From Dendrolimus kikuchii (taxonomy: Eukaryota; Arthropoda; Insecta; Lepidoptera; Lasiocampidae): a DNA stretch of 64,000 bases. Every line of letters begins with the position of its first letter. Position 1 is the first letter of the stretch. Position numbers and translations under genes: made by a program. The notes beneath the pieces are model-generated. The model saw nothing but the letters and a program-made list of their open reading frames with translations. It was not told the origin of the DNA and ran no database searches. The stretch lies in the NCBI GenBank assembly GCA_019925095.2, contig CM034388.1, forward strand, positions 8,702,501 through 8,766,500. The letters run 5' to 3'. Shown here piece by piece: positions 36,501-47,209 of the stretch.

Positions 36501-37255
36501 CTCTACTATTACAAATTTTCTTTTTACGATGAACAGTGATGCGTCCCGACTTTAATCGTAATGAACACTTATGAGCTCGATTAAAAAGAAACCTGAAAGA
36601 GAACTGTAGCATCGTATATGCTGAAAGGTATAATCGAAAACCGTATCTTATTAAAAATGTATTAAACGGTTTCAGAGAATGCTTAACGAATAAAAAGGCT
36701 AGTCACTAATCTCATTAGTCCAAACAACACACAAATTTCAAGAAATAAATGTTTTAATCAAATTTTTCTCTGGAAAACTAATCCAATAACAATTATTTTT
36801 TTAAATTTTATAGAAACATGTAAAACTTAAACAACTTTTCATATAGCAATTAATGTTTGCAAATCAAAACATAATAAACATATTGTTCCAATATTTGTAG
36901 TCTTCTCCTGTACACATGTAAAACTTTTTTATGCTTGACCCATATGCGGACAATACAAAATACCCCATTATTCTTTTCTATAGATATAATATGAATAAGC
37001 ATAGAATAGACAGAGACACGCGATCTCGGATTCTGTCACATAACAAGTGGTTCCCACCGGATGCTCTCTCACTGGTTTCCGGCGTAGTTCTGCTCTACAT
37101 TCTGTAACTTGTTATTATGTACTGAAAGAGCTACGTTTGTTGCGCTTACAGCTTTTGTTGCATGCCAACATGCTGACACAAAAACGCGAGTTCTAAAATA
37201 ACTTTGTTTTGTATCAAAATGATGTTAAGGTGCATACTGTTTTGAATTAAGATAC
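33600..37255. other. Long stretch without a recognised gene
   Basis: 33680-33850 (gaagtgaaacttctttaaaa, gcgacactaaaaagagataa, ggactaagtctgcgagag) resembles a common lepidopteran repeat but I cannot classify it. Other frames of 60-85 codons have no recognisable motif. Confidence 0.35.
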
Positions 37256-37269
37256 CATACATAATAAGG

Positions 37270-37566
37270 TGGCGTGTCGTGACAGCGTAATGGCTAATGT
37301 ACGCGTCTCAAACTCAAAGAGCGTGGGTTCGATCCTGGCCGGAACGCATGCACCACTTAGGCAGTTTTCTGACCTAACGTGCATATTGTTACAATTACCA
37401 CGTACTAAACGGTGAAGGAAAACATCGTGATGGAACCTGCACATCGAGATAACAGATGTGTCAAACCTGCCAAGCCGCCTTAGACAAGCTTGGCGGGTAT
37501 ACTGTCCGTTCCCCCTATAGTGGGAGGCTCGAGCCCAGCAGTGGGACATTTATGGGCTGTTATTAC
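37270..37566 (+). mobile_element. Full-length tRNA-derived SINE, 297 bp
   Basis: A tRNA-like head begins tggcgtgtcgtgacagcg with a degenerate A box around 37280-37293 and a perfect B box, ggttcgatcc, at 37326-37335. The body runs 'gcatgcaccacttaggcag', 'ttgttacaattaccacg', 'catcgagataacagatgtg', 'ggcgggtatactgtccg', and ends 'gagcccagcagtgggac' and 'gggctgttatta'. An exact 12-bp target-site duplication, tacataataagg, lies at 37258-37269 and 37567-37578. RNA polymerase III would start at the head; mobilisation depends on a LINE. Open frames on both strands across it are not genes. Other copies: 12460, 25804, 39890, 44395, 55865, 57486 and 60085. Confidence 0.88.
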
Positions 37567-37579
37567 TACATAATAAGGA

Positions 37580-38985
37580 AAGCGGAACATAAAATCTATT
37601 TAATTTATTTAGGAACCATACAATCATTATTATTTCTATAATATAAAAATACAAAATTAATACGTATACCAGTTAATTTTTCCAATAAAAATTAATAATA
37701 GACACATTTGGCTATTTTTTTAACCAGCAGGTAACTATTTTAATCGGTCTCTTTAATGACTATTATAGTTTTAGTTGCCATGAGATATGAAGCCAAAAGC
37801 ACTTGGGTAAAGTAATTGTTTTTAATACAGTGTTTATAATTTTTTGAAGCATGATTTTCACAGTTCCCCGTTCAAAATTATAGTAAAATATCAACAAGGT
37901 ATTTTGTACTTGCACTTTTCTATTTCAAAAGTTAGTGCCACTATTTAGCGTAAGAAAAATATCATTTTTACAAACTGTTAAAAGAAAGCAGCATATTTTT
38001 AAAGGGATAGACATCAACATCCCTTATGTGGTCCGTTAACGGGAACCTTCCTTGAGTTGGGTCGAGCCCTTATCCCTGGGGAAACCCAAAATACTGCTTT
38101 ACTCCACATATTACGCTTAAGCCCTTTTCCAAATTGAGTCGACTCCTTCCTGTTGTTTTAACTTATCTGAGTGCAGATATGATTTATGTACGAACTTGCT
38201 TATTTCCAGTAGGTTTTTCATGTTGAATACTGACTTCCTCATTTGGACTGGAGCTTGATATTAAATACTTATGATTTCTCAATAAACAGAATTTTTTAAA
38301 TTGGTCTAGCTGTAAATCTTAAAACAAGACGTATAGCCAAATTTTGATTAAGAAAGATTTTACATTATTCGTAACAAATTATTTGTTTTTATACCATAAT
38401 GGTGTGTATATAGCGAATCCTTAGTAGGGAAATATAAATTTTATATGTATTTATCAAAGTTCAAACTTTCTCATTTTTTTAAACATAAAGAAACGTTCAT
38501 AAAAAAATCTTATATCATGGTTTTAAATATTATTATTAGTTATTAAGCTTTCTACTAAATATCATAATTGATAACTTAGGAGGAACTATGAGGTTGGTTC
38601 TGGTTTGAAAACATATTATTACAAATAAACAAGCGAGCAGAACGCCTTATTGCTCAGCAATAAAATAATACGTAGAATGGAATATTCTTTATTGCACACA
38701 AGTTAACAATCATTTGACTAGCACAATCGGCGGTCTCATCGCTAACAGTGACTTCTTCCAGACAAACTTTTGGAGATAATTTTACATTTCTAATAGTGCG
38801 TACATGCTTATCTTTACATAGTTTAAAAGAAAGTGGGTTTCCGCGTCTGTCTGTATATCCGCTAACTCTAGTATACTATACTAAAGAATATTCTTGGCTA
38901 ATCTGACGATAACAGACATGTGTTATTTAAATATGAAATTTAAAAACCATTTTTTCTATGATTATATTTACAATTTTAGGGTCTT
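37580..38985. other. Unassigned stretch
   Basis: No gene or clear repeat recognised. Confidence 0.35.
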
Positions 38986-38989
38986 ATGA

Positions 38990-39064
38990 ATATTGAGTTA
39001 GAGCAAGTTTGTAGGTTTCTTTAAGAAATTTAAAGAAATTTATAAACTTACTCTAACTCAATAT
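38990..39064 (+). ncRNA. Candidate hairpin RNA (34-bp stem, 7-base loop)
   Basis: Arms 38990-39023 (atattgagttagagcaag...) and 39031-39064 (...cttactctaactcaatat) pair over 34 positions: 30 Watson-Crick, three G-U and one C-A mismatch, with loop agaaatt. Beyond a two-base internal loop, four more pairs form. The wobble positions favour folding of the plus-strand RNA. Size and shape resemble an insect miRNA precursor or a minimal foldback element. No transcription evidence is available from sequence alone. Confidence 0.35.
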
Positions 39065-39663
39065 GAATAAAGCCGATAATTATATCTAACCGGCATATAT
39101 ATCAAATATTAGTAACACTTTTAGTTATCAGTGAAGCCAAAATGTTGTAAATATCTATTTAAAAAAACAAAAGTCTAAATCGTGATACTTCATCTACTCG
39201 TTCATCGGATACTATTAAATAAAACACTCGTTACAAATTTTAATATAAGCTGACTGTCATCAATAACGTTAAATAAATTCTAACATAATAATTTCGAAAC
39301 AAACACGAATTTATTAATCAAATAAATAAATCAAACACGTTAAATACAATGCTATTATATTTCTAAAACCCTTATAAACCGCAATCTTTATTCAAATAGC
39401 CGTCTAACAAGAGAATACGTAAAATAATATGAAATTGCTTTCCAAGAAAAATATTTCAGGGCCTCATATATTTTGTTACATAAATATCTTAGTACCACAT
39501 TATCGTACGAGAATTTTTACGTTGCGGCAATTTATATGGAAGGGGAATTTAACATGAACATAAATATTAGAATTAAATAAAAGCTTTTGGAAGCCGACTT
39601 CATGACTTGGGGCTAAAACAGCCTACAGCTAACAGTAGTAGTGGGTAACACAGTAGTACAGTG

Positions 39664-39790
39664 GGATTGTCTGAAAGAGATCGCTTTATAGCGGTAAGAC
39701 CGCCCTTTGTGCATAATTAGATATAGTTTTAGTCTGAAGTTCATTTTTGTATTGGTGTACAATAAAGTGTCATCTATCTATCTATCTAAC
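39664..39790 (+). mobile_element. LINE 3' end with stem-loop, copy 3
   Basis: 'attgtctgaaagagatcgct', stem-loop (tcgctttatagcg), 'gtaagaccgccctttgtgc', 'ggtgtacaataaagtgtc' and a (atct)n tail. Same family as 29446-29565. Confidence 0.7.
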
Positions 39791-39884
39791 CTAAAACTTA
39801 TCTACATTTGAATAAATAATTACAATTATCAACAGAAAGCCAATTACAGGCTTTCAAGAACTACAGGATATTTTAATGACATAG

Positions 39885-40035
39885 GCTTTGATCCTGGACG
39901 GAAAACATGCACCGGCAAGCTTTAGTGCATATTTATATATTTACCTGCTACATGCGTGCTGAGGACAAAACGTAAAAATACCTAAACATCAAGATAACCG
40001 ATGTGCGAAGCTCTTTTAAAATCTCTTTATGCCAT
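39885..40035 (+). mobile_element. tRNA-derived SINE copy, decayed
   Basis: 'ttgatcctggacggaaaacatgc' corresponds to the B-box end of the SINE head, followed by 'gataaccgatgtg' from the body. The 3' end is lost. Confidence 0.5.
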
Positions 40036-40139
40036 AATCATTATTCATTCAATTCAACACAACATAAACAAACAAAAAGATCCCGACGATAGTGCAAGCA
40101 GCCCTATTTAAACAGCGTGAGGTAATAATTTACCCAGAT

Positions 40140-40215
40140 ATGGTCGAAGGGGTGGCGGGTTGGCGTGCCGCCAGACCCGCGGTCCACGGTTCGATTTATC
40201 TCACCATAACATGTG
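40140..40215 (+). other. tRNA-like SINE head or tRNA relic
   Basis: 'gggttggcgtgccgccagac' and a B-box-like 'ggttcgattt' at normal spacing. No foldable acceptor stem is obvious, so a SINE head is more likely than a tRNA gene. Confidence 0.3.
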
Positions 40216-40547
40216 GGTATTTATCGTTTTAAATTGTTGCAGTAATATAAAATATGAACTTGGCTCCTTTCGTATTACCGTTTCTTACTTAACACATAGT
40301 TTCCTTTTAGAAAATAAAAACGCAAAAAATATCGTTGCAAGATTCAAAGATACAATAAAGTTTTAAATTTTATTAATTAAACAGTTTTCAGTATCCTATT
40401 ATATTAATTATTTTCTTAATAATAAATTAGAAGGCAGATTAATTTCGATCAGATAGAGTAAATAGTAAATTTTAAATTCAATGAGACTGCGTAATTAAAA
40501 GAATTAAGTAAATAATTAAGTTCTATACGAGACGGTGATTATCTATA

Positions 40548-41046
40548 ATATTATAAAATTCTAAACATGCCGTGGTTGTACATTGAAGCTATTTAAAAAA
40601 AAATCAACTGGTATAGGCTATATATACGATGAGAACACGATGTAACTTTTTTAGGTTTCTTATCAGTTTGTTCGGGATTCACGTAAAAACTGCTGATTTC
40701 AATGCAGTTTTCGCTGATCGACAGCAAATTCTTCTTCTTAAAAATTTGCTTATTCCGACACAGTTTGCACTAAAATAATAGCTTACTACATTATTTTTTA
40801 AATGCTACTATATTTTGTATTTCGGGAATCCCGCGGCAATTTCCCCGCGTCTTATTCATTATATTACTTCAAATCAGGTTGGGTTCGACTCACCTCTTAG
40901 TTTTTCTGAGCAGTTGTCTAGATTACATGGACTTAGTTTCTTTGTATTATTATATGTTTCTATATTATATGTAAATAACCGAATTAAAATTTCAAGCGAC
41001 TGCTCAGGGTTTAACACGCGTAACCGCGGGGCAAATTCTAGTAGGT
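40548..41046 (-). repeat. 'actaggatat' interspersed repeat, minus copy
   Basis: From the right: tataacctactagaattt, 'ccccgcggttacgcg', 'gaaattgccgcgggattcccg', ending at the left with 'ctaaacatgccgtgg' reversed. Same internal order as 24979-25480. Confidence 0.58.
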
Positions 41047-41258
41047 TATAATATTATTAATAGTCATTAATTAATTAGGTTTATTTAAGTTAGATTTAAT
41101 ACATTTGTATTGGAATAGATTTTGACCTAAATAAATAATTAAAATAAATCTAGTTGTGAACAATATAGATCGTTGTCTGTCTGCGCGATGGTTCTCTAAA
41201 CACAGCTCTTTAAATGTTGTAAAAACGCCGGAACAATGACAGTCAAATTATATACTCG

Positions 41259-41305
41259 ATTAAATCCGTGAAAGCATGGTTTTATTTGTGTGCATCAGTC
41301 ATGAC
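41259..41305. repeat. Half-arm of the inverted-repeat element
   Basis: 'taaatccgtgaaagcatggttttatttgtg' matches the right arm of 1272-1533. Confidence 0.4.
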
Positions 41306-41750
41306 ACCTAAACCTAAATAAAGTCGTTTAAACGAATCAACAATAACTATCCGCGTAAAATGTGAAAGTCACAAGAATAAATCTCAAGATGTGCTTCTGG
41401 AAGAAAAAGTGTACCTATGATTTATTAAGGTCGCTGGTTAAACACCGACTTGGGATAAATATTATCCCACGTTTACATGAAATATGCATACCTATATGTA
41501 TAAAAGGATCCTTGTTTTATGCCATGTAAAAGCTCAAACCCGCTAATTTTATATTGTAAATGTTGTGTTTATCTTTATTGCTTAGCATTAAGTTTATATA
41601 TTGTTTTGGGTTGTTTGAATACTGTCTGTCTTTTATGCTAGTATTAAGCTTTGTTCTTTCCGCCTTTGTCATTCTGTTAGGAATTATCGAGTGTAGGCCT
41701 CCTATGAAAGTTGCTGCGGATATGATTATTATCAAGTTCACTATTTATTA

Positions 41751-41901
41751 TACATACATACATAACTTCACGCCAGTTCCATTGCGGGGTAGGCACGAAC
41801 AACAGAGTGCCATTTAGGCTTATTCTTACACACCTCACTTGCCTCTTTGACATTCATAACTCTTGTCATGCAAGCTCGTCTGTTCTTAAGGCTCCTGACA
41901 T
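41751..41901 (-). mobile_element. 5'-truncated retroposon with (ATGT)n tail, copy 2
   Basis: The longest copy, 151 bp. Its minus-strand 3' end (gtgaagttatgtatgtatg) is identical in type to 1355-1439. Flanked by a 9-bp duplication tatttatta at 41742-41750 and 41902-41910. Confidence 0.72.
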
Positions 41902-41910
41902 TATTTATTA

Positions 41911-43495
41911 ATGGTAAAATATATGCCAGACAATATAATACTTTACTACTACCACTTGTAGTGCAAGAATAATTTTTCGTAGAACAAAAATTATTAATCC
42001 ACACTAATAATTATGTTTCTATACTAATAATGTATTTCAACTTTAGTAATTAACCGACTGACTTATTTGTGTATTTGTATTTTTGATCATGGGGATGCAT
42101 AAAAATACTTTTAAAGCAAACAGAAGAGAATGGTTTAAGTTTGATACAAATCGAAATTTCTCGAGCGTGCGAAGTCGCGCAGAAACTATAGTTATTGAAT
42201 ATTTTTATGACACAACGTTTAAACTTTTACTGGCATCACATTACATCGTTACGGCATCACACCAGATACGAATATATAATAAACACGCACGTTAATCAAA
42301 TTATTAACTAAGCAATCAACATACAAATAAAAATCACTTCATAAATTTTTATCAAAATAATTGGGCCCGCTCCACTTAATTGGGAGATTCCTATTTCCTG
42401 TTATTTAATTAATATCGTTATCACGGAATAAATCACGCCAATTAATCATGTAACACTGTTATCGTGTTTTTAAATATTTTGTAAAATTTGTTATTTTATA
42501 CAAACAAATTGCTCATTACATAAAATGTGTACATATAATAAGTATTTGATAATTATCTGATGTATATCTGTGAAGATACCAAATTATAGACAGCTCACGC
42601 GTTGTTCTAAATCTATACTCGTAAAAGTCACACCAAATATCGCAGAATACATTATAATAATAAATGTGAAAGTGTCGTTTTTCTCCTTCTTGGCGTTAGA
42701 AATCGGTCGATTATCGTGAAATTTTTTGGTTTTTGTATTTTGAATAGGAAGGATAGACAGAAATTAAAAAGGTAGGAATGACAATTGCCCCTATGATAAA
42801 CGTAATTCCGAAATCACTTAAAGTGACACAAGTAAATGACGCTATAAATTGAAATTTTTTTTTAGATCCAATCAAAATTAGAAATTTTAGTAAGTTTCTT
42901 TTTATTTTTTAATATCTAGGGAAGAATGATCTGTGGTGCTATCTGATCATGAAAAATAGAAAAGTCTTTTAAAGTTACATTTTTATTGAGCGATTGCCAT
43001 CCCCAGTATATTATTCTTCTATAACTGTGTTGATCCTTATCTTACAAAAGGCACATACAACAAATGTCAAGATAATCGACCAATATACCTAATTCCAGAA
43101 GGCTTAGTTTTATGGCGGAAAAACATTGTTTTTAAGTATCCAAGTTTTAATTGTTGGTAAACAATAAAGTGTTTTCATTAATTCTTTCAGCGAGATCAAT
43201 ATTTGGACTTTAAGCAAGCAAAGAAATGTAAAAAACCTACATGGAATCCCATCCAAATCCCAATTTCTATGTATTTAGAATAATATATATACATTGGGCA
43301 AATGATTAACGGTTAATTAGGATCGCAGCTGTTTAAGATCAGTCCCCGGGGCCTGTAGTGCGGTTGCTTGATGAGAACCACTGGCTCCAGTTGATTCATG
43401 AAAAGGGATTTGTGAATTAACACAACAAACCCTGCCCTACTCACTATTGAGATATTTACAATTACTTAAATGCTTTTTTTTGTTTTTATTACTAT
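41911..43495. other. Unassigned stretch
   Basis: No gene recognised. A short LINE tail-like sequence, 'ttggtaaacaataaagtgttttcatt', ends near 43185. Confidence 0.35.
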
Positions 43496-43767
43496 TTTTC
43501 AGGGTTTCATAGGCATATTGGCAAAAGCGAAATTCCCGAAGGATCGTCATGTCCAACATTTTAAAATATATAAAAAAGGAAATTTGATCAAATCCCTAAG
43601 TAGATAGATTGTTAATTCACGAGAGATATTAAATAACAACCAACAAGAAATACAAAATTCCTAAACTATTTTATGACCGGGTCCTATAACTTACTATACT
43701 TTCATTTTCGTTGCGAGCGATTAAAATTTTATACAAATTTCATACAAGTAATACCAAATTCTACCGA

Positions 43768-43903
43768 CTCTACCGATGATGGTAAGGCCACTGAATGAAT
43801 CCTATATGTAGATATAGCAATACAATAATATATGAAGTTATTGAATTGTAAGATATAGGAACTATATCTTATTATTTATTCACTTGCCTTACCATCGGTA
43901 GAG
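43768..43903. mobile_element. Small inverted-repeat (MITE-like) element, 136 bp
   Basis: Left arm ctctaccgatgatggtaagg (43768-) mirrors right arm ccttaccatcggtagag (to 43903), and the similarity continues inward ('tgaatgaat', 'gatatag'). An inner perfect 10-bp inverted repeat, taagatatag/ctatatctta, sits at 43849-43871. No coding content. Confidence 0.55.
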
Positions 43904-44379
43904 GATTTAGGAATAGTAAGATTAGGAATTAGTCAAGGGATGAAATAATAGTGTTTAAATATTAATCATTCAATGTGTAGCATGGGTCGCGAAACGCGGC
44001 CGAATAGGTAGAAGTAATTTGTAAATAATTCCGAAAATGTATAGCTAGTGTTTTAAAATTACTTTCAAAGATGGCAAACAAAATCTCCTTAAAAGGATGA
44101 TATAAAAATTACATATATAAATACATAAAACATACATACACTCACTCACAAACACATACAGACACGCGCTTACAAATACAAGCAAGGCAAATATAATATT
44201 ATGTATAAATATTGAATATTGGAAGAGCATTGACACCTAATTACACTTCAGGTCCTACGTAGTTTTAGATGTCAAAACTTCCCATATTAGTTTAAAGGCA
44301 AACATGACTTTCTTTCTGTCTTCTTACTGTCTTTTAACACGCTGTTACTTTTACATGTTTTTACTGAATAAATTATTAT
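43904..44379. other. Unassigned stretch
   Basis: Contains loose 'catacatacac/acacata' simple sequence near 44130-44180; no gene seen. Confidence 0.4.
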
Positions 44380-44394
44380 TAAATTACATAATAA

Positions 44395-44599
44395 TTTAAT
44401 AATACGACAATAGTTACCACGTAATTACCACGTGCTAACAACGGTGAAGGAAAATATCGTAATGCAACCTGCACATCGAGATAACCGATGTGTCAAAACT
44501 GCCAAGCCGTCTTGGACAAGCGTGGCGGGTATACTGTCCGTTCCCTTATAATGGGAGGCCCGAGCCCAGCAGTGGGACACTTATGGGCTAATATTATTA
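44395..44599 (+). mobile_element. tRNA-derived SINE, 5'-truncated copy with 15-bp TSD
   Basis: Body and 3' end as in 37270-37566 ('aattaccacgtgc', 'gagataaccgatgtgtc', 'aagcgtggcgggtatactg', 'gaggcccgagcccagc'). Exact 15-bp duplication taaattacataataa at 44380-44394 and 44600-44614. Confidence 0.82.
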
Positions 44600-44819
44600 T
44601 AAATTACATAATAAGTAAAAGCTATCGGAAATTTATTAATATATGATTGATCTCCGATTAGGTTTTTTTCGGGTTCATAGCCAAATTACAAAAACAGTAA
44701 ACGGTCACCACCCCTACGGTACCTTTACGAATCAATTTTTAAAGTATCACAAATGGTTACTAAATGTTATGACAATGCCGAACACAATTATTTTTTTGAC
44801 AACCCTCTTATCTGGGACA

Positions 44820-44935
44820 TGGTGTTCAGCGACGGCCATAAGTGGCCATTTCACCTGAACGCGGCCATCGCCGAACCGCCTCTCGTTACGATGGCCATCG
44901 ATGGCCTTTTTCCGCGATAAATCCGATATTTAATA
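44820..44935. promoter_or_regulatory. Cluster of GCCAT motifs
   Basis: GCCAT at 44835, 44845, 44864 and 44894 on plus, and ATGGC at 44891 and 44901, within about 70 bp. GCCAT is the core of the Pho/YY1 binding site. The block is GC-richer than its neighbours. Role inferred from motif density only. Confidence 0.22.
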
Positions 44936-45316
44936 CCGACATCGATACCAACAAGGTACCGTTTTTTATGTTTACACATTTTTATCAATTGCTATTATTT
45001 TATAAGTACCTTCCAAGCATCCTGATCCTTAGTAGCAATATTATTGAAAGTCGTAATCATAGCGATGTGTTTTTATTTATAAATCTGTATCTATATCGAA
45101 GATATTAAGTAAGAGATGATAAGTAAGTTGAGACTGAATTGTTTTGATGTAGGTGTTGTAAAAATTTTGGTAGAGCCAGAATCAAAAGAGACTAGATTAT
45201 TAACTAACTCACTGCGCAGCTTTTTATTCAGTCTACATAGCCGTGTGGATATTTTTATTCAGATTTAAAAAAAAAACAATTAAATGTTAATACACTCAAT
45301 AAGTTCTATAAGTTTT

Positions 45317-45561
45317 GCCAGGTGGGAGGGCATTTGCCCGACTGGATGGCTACCACCCCTGGTCTAGAGCATGTCCCCATAACAACTTTGAGTTGTGTTC
45401 CGGCATTAGTGACCAGGTTCCAGACTCACTTAAGAGAGCAGCAGCGCATTTGTAGCACCTTTGGTATTACAAATGTCCATAGGCGATGGTAACCGCTTTC
45501 CATCCAGTGGGCCGTCTGCCTGTCTGCTGAACTCCTGCAATAAAAAATAAATAAAAAAAAA
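45317..45561 (+). mobile_element. A-tailed lepidopteran retroposon, copy C (5' truncated)
   Basis: Starts inside the unit at gccaggtgggagggcatttg, keeps 'gttccagactcacttaagag' and 'accgctttccatccagtggg', and ends 'ctgctgaactcctgcaata' with a long A-rich tail. Confidence 0.72.
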
Positions 45562-45564
45562 GTG

Positions 45565-46385
45565 GCGAGATATTAGCTCCCAAAGCCTTCGAAATTATGT
45601 CCCTAACTCTACTTTTAAACTATGAACTAAACAATTCTAAAAACATGATGTTTATTAGTTACAGTTTAAAAATAATTTGATCGAATTGTTTTGAATAATA
45701 TTCGTTGGGCAGTTTTTTCAGATAATATGAGATATTTACGATTAAATATTTTTTGAGGTTCCGTAGCCAAACAATGAATATATTTGACATTTGTTTCTTT
45801 CAAGAAAACGTTCATTGTGCACAGACTGGCAAGCAATTACGCAATCTGTTCTATTTATCTTAATGTTTGTCTCGAATAGGGAATCTAAAAAACTCGACAG
45901 ATTGTAATGAAAATTTTAGACTATAAACCAGGAATACACTTTTGTGTATTTTGGATTTCGACATATTACAGGGATTAGAAGACAAAGAGTTAATCAAAAA
46001 TATAAATATTATTATATTTCTCACCTGAATTGAAAATCAAACAAGTTGCCGGACACAGGTCCTGTTATCCCGAAATGCAACTCAACACTGCGGTATGCTA
46101 GTCAAGTGTTATTTATCATTTCTACTAACATTTAAATTTAATTATGTGAGGTAAATTAGATTTTTTAATAATAAGGTTATCAACGTATTTGACCCGTACA
46201 TTAGTTAATGGGATAACGTGTAATAAACTGAAATAAACAAAAGTACTTTAATAGCTATATTATGGGTAGGCATGCAAGAATTTTGTTAATAATTATCGTT
46301 TTATATAAACTATACAATAAACTTAATTTAATTTGCAAAACTTGTTTATTATATATACAAAGAACGTATACGTTGATTAATAAAT
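45565..46385. other. Unassigned stretch
   Basis: 'gaggttccgtagccaaac' near 45757 is a fragment of the 'ggttccgtagcc' repeat. Nothing else recognised. Confidence 0.35.
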
Positions 46386-46387
46386 TT

Positions 46388-46735
46388 ACTAGGATATGGC
46401 CGCGACATTGTCCACGCTTGATTTGAAAATATCACGCTTTCTATTACATAAAATTTGATCAGTAAAAAAATCACTTCGATATTGTTTTTTTTTTTAATTT
46501 AGTCATTTTAAATAATTCCCAGAAAAATTCTCGCGGGCTGCCCGGAATAAAAAGTAGTGTAAATTTTAAGACTAAGAATTTGCTGTCGATCAGCGAAAAC
46601 CGCATCGAAATCGGCAAAAAAAATTGCATCGTGTTCTCCATCGTTTATATAGTTTATTCCAGTTTTTTAAAAGTTTTAAGCTTCAATGTACAGACACGGC
46701 ATGTTTAGAATTTCATAATATTATAAATATAGATG
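46388..46735 (+). repeat. 'actaggatat' interspersed repeat, internally deleted copy
   Basis: Starts actaggatatggccgcgac, keeps 'cattttaaataattcccag', 'gaaaaccgcatcgaaatcgg', and the end 'cggcatgtttagaatttc'. Confidence 0.58.
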
Positions 46736-46844
46736 TACACCATTTTTATGTTAGTGCCATTTGCCCCCGAAAAATTCACTTCATTTTATATCGCAAACTC
46801 GATGCTTGATATATTCTCATGCCGATCTCTTGGCATGAGTATAT

Positions 46845-47195
46845 ATGTCCATTTTCGGCATTAAAACTACATTTAAACAAAATTACAATAAAAACGATCC
46901 AGTATTCCCAGTGTTTTCCGAAAACTTAACAGAAAGACATATCGAGTTACTATCGCATTTTTATAGACGATGCATTTTTATATCTATGAACTTGAGAAAT
47001 GATTGGTCTCATCCAAACTTTCATCCTCTATTACAAACAGTCCTAGTTTTATTTATCTATCCCCCGTCAATGAAAACTACAAAAATGTCAAAAGGGACAA
47101 CATCAGCAAAAAGGACAAAAAGAGCAACATGGACAAAAAGGACAAAAAAGAGTCGAAGAGCAAAAAGGGTTTATGGGCTGTTATTATACAATTAA
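46845..47195 (+). other. Open frame of 116 codons with Lys/Arg-rich end, unrecognised
   Basis: One of the longer open frames, starting MSIFGIKTTFKQNYNK and ending in a run of Thr-Lys-Arg-rich triplets. The overlapping +2 frame (47003-47209) reads the same purine-rich tract as Lys/Asp/Ser repeats and ends in a hydrophobic stretch (LWAVIIQLILIV). The end of both frames, 'tttatgggctgttattata', matches the 3' terminus of the tRNA-derived SINE, so the last part is probably repeat. No family recognised; chance in purine-rich DNA is the simplest reading. Confidence 0.15.
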
Positions 47196-47209
47196 TTTTA
47201 ATAGTCTAA

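Noticed and set aside
37247..37549. 100-codon minus frame
   Set aside because: It lies wholly on the tRNA-derived SINE.
40140..40215. Possible tRNA gene
   Set aside because: B-box-like word present but no complete cloverleaf or acceptor stem that I can draw.
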